Shown one piece after another: positions 5,172 to 8,812 of a stretch of DNA of 8,812 bases (positions are counted from its first letter, which is position 1; each line of letters opens with the position of its first letter). This stretch comes from Lachnospiraceae bacterium (lineage in GTDB: Bacteria; Bacillota_A; Clostridia; Lachnospirales; Lachnospiraceae). The notes under the pieces are model-generated. The model saw only the letters and a program-made list of their open reading frames with translations, was not told the origin of the DNA and ran no database searches. The position numbers and the translations under genes are program-made. Location: assembly GCA_009774655.1 (NCBI GenBank), contig VSOD01000160.1, positions 1-8,812 of the forward strand. Direction: 5' to 3'.

Positions 5172-5867
5172 ATGAAAAATACAGCGATCATCTACAAAAA
5201 GCAGTTGAAAGACACCGGAAAGAATATGGCGTTGTGGATCCAGTTCGTGATGTTTCCGATTATGGCAGCCATTATGGAAAACAGCATCCGCGTGGAAAAT
5301 ATGCCGGATCATTTTTTCGTCGGCATGTTCACGGTGATGCATATAGGGATGGCCCCGCTCACGGTATCGGCATCCATCATTTCGGAGGAGAAGGAGAAGA
5401 ATACGCTGCGTATGCTGCTCTTTGCCAATGTGAGGCCGATAGAATATCTGTGCGGCGTGGGCGGATTTGTGTTCAGCGCCTGCATGGCGGGCGGGGTGGT
5501 CTTCGGCTTTCTGGGAGGGTATACAGGGAAAAAGCTGCTTTCTTTCTGCCTGATCATGGCAGCAGGCATCCTTGCATCCATGCTGCTTGGAGCGGCAGTC
5601 GGCGTGTGGAGCAGAAACCAGATCGCGGCCACTGCGGTGGTGACGCCGGTGATGATGGTCTTCGCTTTTCTGCCGATGTTGGCCATGTTCAACGAGACGA
5701 TCGCGAAAGTGGCGGATTTCGCCTATTCGCAGCACATTCAGCTTTTGATGAACAGCTTAAGCGCCGGAACGCCGGCAGAGGCGAAGAATGTGATCGTTAT
5801 CGCGGTGAATATTGCGATAGCGGCGTCGCTTTTCGTGACTGCCTACCGCCGCAGAGGGTTAACATAA
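5172..5867 (+). CDS. ABC-2-type transporter permease
   Basis: The start at 5172 (MKNTAIIYKKQLKDT...) fits relatives from memory, which begin at this motif. A GTG at 5127 in the same frame has its own AGAGGA (5116-5121) and would add 15 polar residues, so it remains possible. The 231-residue product has about six membrane segments. The first helix is followed by the outside loop MENSIRVENMPDHFF, then the cytoplasmic SEEKEKNTLRMLL motif (residues ~70-83) usual for ABC-2 permeases, and a basic end (AYRRRGLT). It pairs with the ATPase 96 bases upstream to form an exporter. The gap holds no other gene, only a weak 4-bp hairpin (AGCG/CGCT near 5098). The stop is 2 bases from the stop of the convergent small membrane gene. 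Confidence 0.93.
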   Translation: MKNTAIIYKKQLKDTGKNMALWIQFVMFPIMAAIMENSIRVENMPDHFFVGMFTVMHIGMAPLTVSASIISEEKEKNTLRMLLFANVRPIEYLCGVGGFVFSACMAGGVVFGFLGGYTGKKLLSFCLIMAAGILASMLLGAAVGVWSRNQIAATAVVTPVMMVFAFLPMLAMFNETIAKVADFAYSQHIQLLMNSLSAGTPAEAKNVIVIAVNIAIAASLFVTAYRRRGLT

Positions 5868-5869
5868 CA

Positions 5870-6112
5870 TCAGTCTTCATCATCCGGCAGGCTGGAGAGG
5901 GCTTCCGCCTGCCGTTCTTTCATCAGACCGTAGAACCAGATAAAGAGCCAGAGGATAACAGGCAGTCCGATGGTGGCGATCAGGCAGGCGGCAAAGAGAC
6001 GGCCGGAATCGGCTCCGCCCAGACATGCCACAAGGAAGGTGATCAGGTACAGGGAAACAAGCAGAACGACACAGATCAGTGCGGCGATCTGCTTTGGGGT
6101 CTTTTTTTTCAT
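5870..6112 (-). CDS. small two-helix membrane protein, 80 residues
   Basis: A strong ribosome site, AAAAGGAG on the minus strand (6128-6121), lies 8 bases before the ATG at 6112-6110. The protein starts MKKKTPKQIAALICVVLLV and has two hydrophobic segments (about residues 9-31 and 39-63), with a loop (CLGGADSGRLF) between them and an acidic end (LPDDED). This suggests a hairpin membrane protein with both ends inside. I recall similar uncharacterised small proteins in Lachnospiraceae, but none with a function. It is convergent with the ABC permease and has its own promoter with a palindrome at the -10, so it is probably regulated independently. Start, ribosome site and hydrophobic pattern together make the gene credible; the function is unknown. 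Confidence 0.85.
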   Translation of the reverse strand: MKKKTPKQIAALICVVLLVSLYLITFLVACLGGADSGRLFAACLIATIGLPVILWLFIWFYGLMKERQAEALSSLPDDED

Positions 6113-6235
6113 GGCGGGAACTCCTTTTCGATCATGTTTTGGCAGAAGGAACTGCCATCTTTATTCCCGCGAAGCAACGAGTCAAGCAGTCATGCCTGCA
6201 TGGATATTTGGCGACTGCCGCGGGGTCTTTGACTA

Positions 6236-6256
6236 ACAATCATTATACATGATTGT
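6236..6256. promoter_or_regulatory. perfect 8-bp palindrome, probable operator
   Basis: ACAATCAT (6236-6243) and ATGATTGT (6249-6256) are perfect complements separated by TATAC. The site covers the -10 box of the minus-strand promoter. This arrangement is typical of a repressor dimer site. TTGACT (6229-6234) immediately before it on the plus strand resembles a -35 box, but no convincing plus -10 follows. Confidence 0.65.
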
Positions 6257-6270
6257 AATTGCGATGTACA
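6242..6270 (-). promoter_or_regulatory. minus-strand promoter of the small membrane protein
   Basis: On the minus strand: TGTACA (6270-6265, 4 of 6 consensus positions), a 17-base spacer and a perfect TATAAT (6247-6242). This gives a leader of about 125 bases to the ATG at 6112. The leader contains a small stem TGGCAG/CTGCCA (6140-6145 with 6152-6157) near the ribosome site. Confidence 0.6.
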
Positions 6271-6276
6271 GAATCG

Positions 6277-6326
6277 GAGCCAAAACTTTTTAGAGCTTTC
6301 TGGCGTTTTTTCGGATGTTTTGGCTC
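6277..6326. repeat. 10-bp perfect inverted repeat, arms 40 bp centre to centre
   Basis: GAGCCAAAAC (6277-6286) and GTTTTGGCTC (6317-6326) are perfect complements around a 30-base, T-rich middle. The right arm ends where a -35 box would lie for the promoter at 6348. The spacing is close to four helical turns, so the two arms face the same side of the DNA, as expected for a protein dimer or loop. It could also fold as a hairpin in RNA. Confidence 0.7.
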
Positions 6327-6344
6327 GGCCTTTCTGTCCGGGTC

Positions 6345-6353
6345 TGTTATAAT
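6345..6353 (+). promoter_or_regulatory. extended -10 promoter of the AraC-family gene
   Basis: TGTTATAAT (TATAAT at 6348-6353) is a perfect extended -10. No -35 near consensus is seen at 16-18 bases, which suggests dependence on an activator, possibly bound at the inverted repeat just upstream. The leader to the ATG at 6444 is about 85 bases. Confidence 0.6.
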
Positions 6354-6443
6354 TATAGTAAAAGACATAGCAAATTTCTGCATCCAGAGCGGCAAAAACA
6401 GAGCGAACCGGATCCCGGATCAGGGAGCAGCAGGAGGAGCGCC

Positions 6444-7313
6444 ATGAACAATCTGTATGAATACATTGATCCCATCATCTCGCCTTATGAGGCATTCTGC
6501 TTTGACAGCGATGCGACCGGACTGCCTATTCCGGCGCACTGGCATTATTATGTGGAGCTTCTCTACCTGCTGGAGGGGAATGTGAGAATCACCATTGACC
6601 GCGTCGTTCAGACCTGCCCGCCCGGTTCGGTGGTTCTGTTTCCGCCCAGATGTGTGCATGCCATCGGCTACGCTGACAGGCGGGAGCGGGTACGGTATCA
6701 TGTGATAAAGTTTGATCCGGAAGTCCTGCTTCGTTCCAGAAAAGAAGAGGTGGATCTGCATGCATCGCTGAGAAACATCAGCACATCCACGTGTCCCTGC
6801 TGTTTTTTGCCGGAGCAGAGCGCGCAAATGAATCTGCGGCCGTTGTTTGAGGAGATCATGCAGGAATATGCGGAGAAGGACTATGCCTATGCGACGATCC
6901 TGCGGGCTGATCTTTGCAGGATCCTGGGAAAGATATTCAGGAGCTGGCAGAAAGACGGTTATCTTCTGGCAGCTCCCGATATTCACCCCTCTTATGAGCT
7001 GCGTTTTGACTTTATAGCGGAATATATCGACAGGCATTATTTCGAGGAGCTGACCGCTGAAAAGCTGGCCTCCATGTGCGGCATGTCGCATTCCACCTTT
7101 TCGCTGCATTTCCGCAGGCGGTACGGCATGACATGCCGGGAATATATCAATGCGACCCGCATCAATGTGGCCGAGAACATGCTTCTCTTTTCCAGCCATG
7201 ATGTGGCCTTCATCGCGCAGGAGGTAGGCTACTGCGACTGCAGCTATTTCATACGCTGTTATAAGAAAATAAAAGGCGTCACACCCAGGCAGGCGCGCAG
7301 AGCCGGAAAATAA
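6444..7313 (+). CDS. AraC-family transcriptional regulator with cupin-type sensor domain
   Basis: The start at 6444 has AGGAGGA (6432-6438) 5 bases upstream; the open frame to 6315 runs through the promoter and is rejected. The 289-residue protein has an N-terminal cupin-like ligand domain (residues ~25-75: HWHYYVELLYLLEG, then PPGSVVLFPPRCVHAI). The C-terminal AraC double helix-turn-helix is at ~190-289, with LTAEKLASMCGMSHSTFSLHF as the first HTH and GYCDCSYFIRCYKKIKGVTP as the second and family signature. Such regulators in Clostridia usually respond to sugars and control glycoside utilisation genes. The GH2 gene is convergent, not divergent, so a direct link is only an inference. The upstream inverted repeat at 6277-6326 is a candidate site for autoregulation. 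Confidence 0.95.
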   Translation: MNNLYEYIDPIISPYEAFCFDSDATGLPIPAHWHYYVELLYLLEGNVRITIDRVVQTCPPGSVVLFPPRCVHAIGYADRRERVRYHVIKFDPEVLLRSRKEEVDLHASLRNISTSTCPCCFLPEQSAQMNLRPLFEEIMQEYAEKDYAYATILRADLCRILGKIFRSWQKDGYLLAAPDIHPSYELRFDFIAEYIDRHYFEELTAEKLASMCGMSHSTFSLHFRRRYGMTCREYINATRINVAENMLLFSSHDVAFIAQEVGYCDCSYFIRCYKKIKGVTPRQARRAGK

Positions 7314-7328
7314 CTGCACTGCACGCCG

Positions 7329-7391
7329 AAAGCCTTATCGTTTCGCACCAAAAGCCTTATCGCTTTGCACAAAACCCTTATCGTTCCGCAC
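7329..7391. repeat. three tandem ~21-bp repeats at the 3' end of the GH2 gene
   Basis: Units start at 7329, 7351 and 7372 (periods 22 and 21) with plus-strand core AAAGCCTTATCG followed by TTYCGCAC-like bases. The third unit contains the last codons and the stop of the GH2 gene, so on that strand the end GAACGATAAGG is repeated twice more downstream. The second copy puts another in-frame TAA 21 bases after the first. The copies have diverged by a few bases. There is no stem-loop with a T-run, so it is not a standard terminator. Confidence 0.85.
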
Positions 7392-8812
7392 TCTCATAGA
7401 TGCTTCTTACGCGGTAAGCGCCGGAAACCAGGGTGCCGTCGTCGGTGAAATCGCGGCTGGGCAGGATGCGGAAGGTTCTGCTGCCGGCCTCCATATCGAC
7501 GAAATTGTCATCCAGCCGGAGGACGCCGTTCTCGGTCTCCACGCTGACGGACTTCGCATAATTTGCGGCCGTCACAGTTACCACATCATTCTCTACGCTG
7601 ACCTGCAGCTGCGGATCGAGAAATGCATAATGCTTCGGTGCGCAGAACAGGGTGCTGCCGGAAGAGACGAGAGTATCTTCTATGTAAAGCGCATACTCTA
7701 AATGTACCCTGAGCGGATCCTGTCCGGTGAAATCCAGGTGAGGAAGCCATGCGCCGCCAAAGGCAGGAGCTGTCACTGTAAACAGGCCTTCCTGTACCAC
7801 GGAGGAATCGGGCAGGCGGAGCGCCCACTTTACGGTGCCCGTTACCGGTTCGGCGGTCTCGTTGGCCACATGCAGATCGGCGCTGAGTTCCACGGGCATG
7901 GGCAGGGTGTTGACGTAAGGCTTCTGGTCGATCTCGCCGTGTTCCGCACAGGAGAGAAGGATCGGTGCAAACATGCGTTTCTCGGCATATTGCAGGGCCT
8001 TCCAGTTGCCGTAATAATCTACGCTGGCCCAGGAAGCTACCGGCCAGATGTCATTTAACTGCCAGACAACAGCGCCCATGCAGGTGCCGCGGAACCGCCG
8101 GAAATGCTCGACGCCGTAACGGATGGCATCCGCCTGCAGAAGCTGGGAACAGTAGAGCAGTTCGTCGAAGTTCTTCGGATACAGGTAGGTCTGGGACAGA
8201 TAGTTGCTGATCTTGCCGTTGGCCGCAGTATTTCTCTGGTGCATCTCCATCACGCGGGAATAAATGTTGCGGTCTTCTTTTTCCGTGAAACGGCGGACCG
8301 TCTGCAGGGCCGGAAAAGACTGGAAGCCGAACTCGGACAGGAAACGATAGTGATGCTTCCTGTAGGCGGTAAAGGGTTCGCCGCCGTGCCAGACGCCCCA
8401 GTAGTGGACGTCGCCCACGTTCTCGGCGTTGCTGTTCTCGTAATTGCCGCCGGAGCTGGGAGAGGAAGGCCAGTAAAAGGTCATGGGATCTTCTTCTTCC
8501 ACGATCCTGGGGATGATATATTCGTACAGCCGGATATAGTCGAAATATTGTTTCTTCGACTTGGGCCATGCATTCTCTTCATACTGCGCTTCCATCTCGT
8601 TGTTGCCGCACCAGAGGCCGATGCAGGGATGGGAGCGGAGCCTGCGGATGTTCTGGCGGATCTCCACGGACACGTTTGTCTCGAAGGCCGGCGTCAGCTC
8701 GTAGGATGCGCAGGCGAACATGAAATCGTGCCAGACCAAAAGGCCGCGCTCGTCGCATACATCATAGAAGAAATCGTCCAGAAAATAGCCGCCGCCCCAG
8801 ATACGGATGCAG
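7378..8812 (-). CDS. GH2 family glycosidase, probable beta-mannosidase, 5' partial
   Basis: The frame is open to the window end (reading in as CIRIWGGGYFLDDFFYDVCDE, then RGLLVWHDFMFACA), so the start is off the window; the TTG at 8739 is internal. 477 C-terminal residues are visible, about half of a typical GH2 mannosidase. The catalytic acid/base is the E of CGNNE (codon 8598-8596) and the nucleophile is the E of RFLSEFGFQSFP (codon 8334-8332). The block MGAVVWQLNDIWPVASWASVDYYGNWKALQY is strongly typical of beta-mannosidase-like GH2 enzymes. The last ~170 residues form beta-sandwich domains. It would release beta-linked mannose from oligosaccharides; no signal peptide can be judged because the N-terminus is missing. 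Related GH2 activities such as exo-beta-glucosaminidase are possible. The 3' end is part of a tandem repeat. Confidence 0.92.
   Translation of the reverse strand, partial: CIRIWGGGYFLDDFFYDVCDERGLLVWHDFMFACASYELTPAFETNVSVEIRQNIRRLRSHPCIGLWCGNNEMEAQYEENAWPKSKKQYFDYIRLYEYIIPRIVEEEDPMTFYWPSSPSSGGNYENSNAENVGDVHYWGVWHGGEPFTAYRKHHYRFLSEFGFQSFPALQTVRRFTEKEDRNIYSRVMEMHQRNTAANGKISNYLSQTYLYPKNFDELLYCSQLLQADAIRYGVEHFRRFRGTCMGAVVWQLNDIWPVASWASVDYYGNWKALQYAEKRMFAPILLSCAEHGEIDQKPYVNTLPMPVELSADLHVANETAEPVTGTVKWALRLPDSSVVQEGLFTVTAPAFGGAWLPHLDFTGQDPLRVHLEYALYIEDTLVSSGSTLFCAPKHYAFLDPQLQVSVENDVVTVTAANYAKSVSVETENGVLRLDDNFVDMEAGSRTFRILPSRDFTDDGTLVSGAYRVRSIYESAER

Noticed and set aside
5051..6232. 393-codon plus-strand open frame across the permease and the small membrane gene
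   Set aside because: It is rich in His, Arg and Gly with no domain, overlaps well-supported genes on both strands, and lacks a ribosome site; it is a shadow frame of GC-rich coding DNA.
6420..7319. 299-codon minus-strand open frame opposite the AraC gene
   Set aside because: It is the antisense of a clear AraC-family protein; composition is Cys/His/Arg-rich with no recognisable motif and no ribosome site.
7329..7391. CRISPR-like array
   Set aside because: There are only three units, adjacent with no unique spacers, and no cas genes nearby.
8051..8569. 172-codon minus-strand frame inside the GH2 gene
   Set aside because: It is a frame-shifted shadow of the GH2 catalytic domain, extremely Arg-rich, and the GH2 frame has all catalytic motifs intact.

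Overview
The window reads as chromosomal DNA of a gut-type Clostridia, most likely Lachnospiraceae. This rests on protein style (M56 peptidase with a lipoprotein-like outer domain, LytTR + DUF3021 + ABC cassette, AraC regulator, GH2 glycosidase), strong AGGAGG-type ribosome sites, and a GC-moderate backbone broken by an AT-rich insert. No RNA gene, CRISPR array or complete insertion sequence was seen. Both outermost genes are cut by the window edges.

Layout. (1) 1-1587, plus: the 3' part of a BlaR1/MecR1-like M56 membrane metallopeptidase with a 12-bp in-frame tandem repeat in an extracytoplasmic loop and a non-penicillin-binding C-terminal domain. (2) 1590-2950: an accessory island. It starts with a fragment of a mobile-element helix-turn-helix/replication-initiator-type protein, followed by an AT-rich stretch with an unrecognised 124-residue protein (own promoter), a possible 31-codon ORF, several inverted repeats, and a divergent 115-residue protein that looks like an antibiotic-biosynthesis-monooxygenase-type alpha/beta barrel. 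(3) 3221-5867, plus: a compact operon of LytTR DNA-binding regulator, DUF3021 four-helix membrane protein, ABC ATPase and ABC-2 permease. This is a LytTR regulatory system joined to an exporter: the membrane protein probably restrains the LytTR protein, and the transporter is the probable output. (4) 5870-6112, minus: a small two-helix membrane protein converging on the permease, with its own promoter overlapped by a perfect palindrome. (5) 6113-6443: a dense regulatory interval with the palindrome, a 10-bp inverted repeat 40 bp apart, and an extended -10 promoter. (6) 6444-7313, plus: an AraC-family regulator with an N-terminal cupin-type sensor. (7) 7329-8812, minus: three ~21-bp tandem repeats running into the 3' end of a GH2 glycosidase, probably a beta-mannosidase, whose 5' end lies beyond the window.

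The most interesting parts are the LytTR-DUF3021-ABC operon with a 37-bp duplication at the DUF3021/ATPase junction, the repeat-bearing M56 sensor protease, and the unexplained symmetric sites between the small membrane protein and the AraC gene. All family assignments come from reading motifs by eye; no database search was made.
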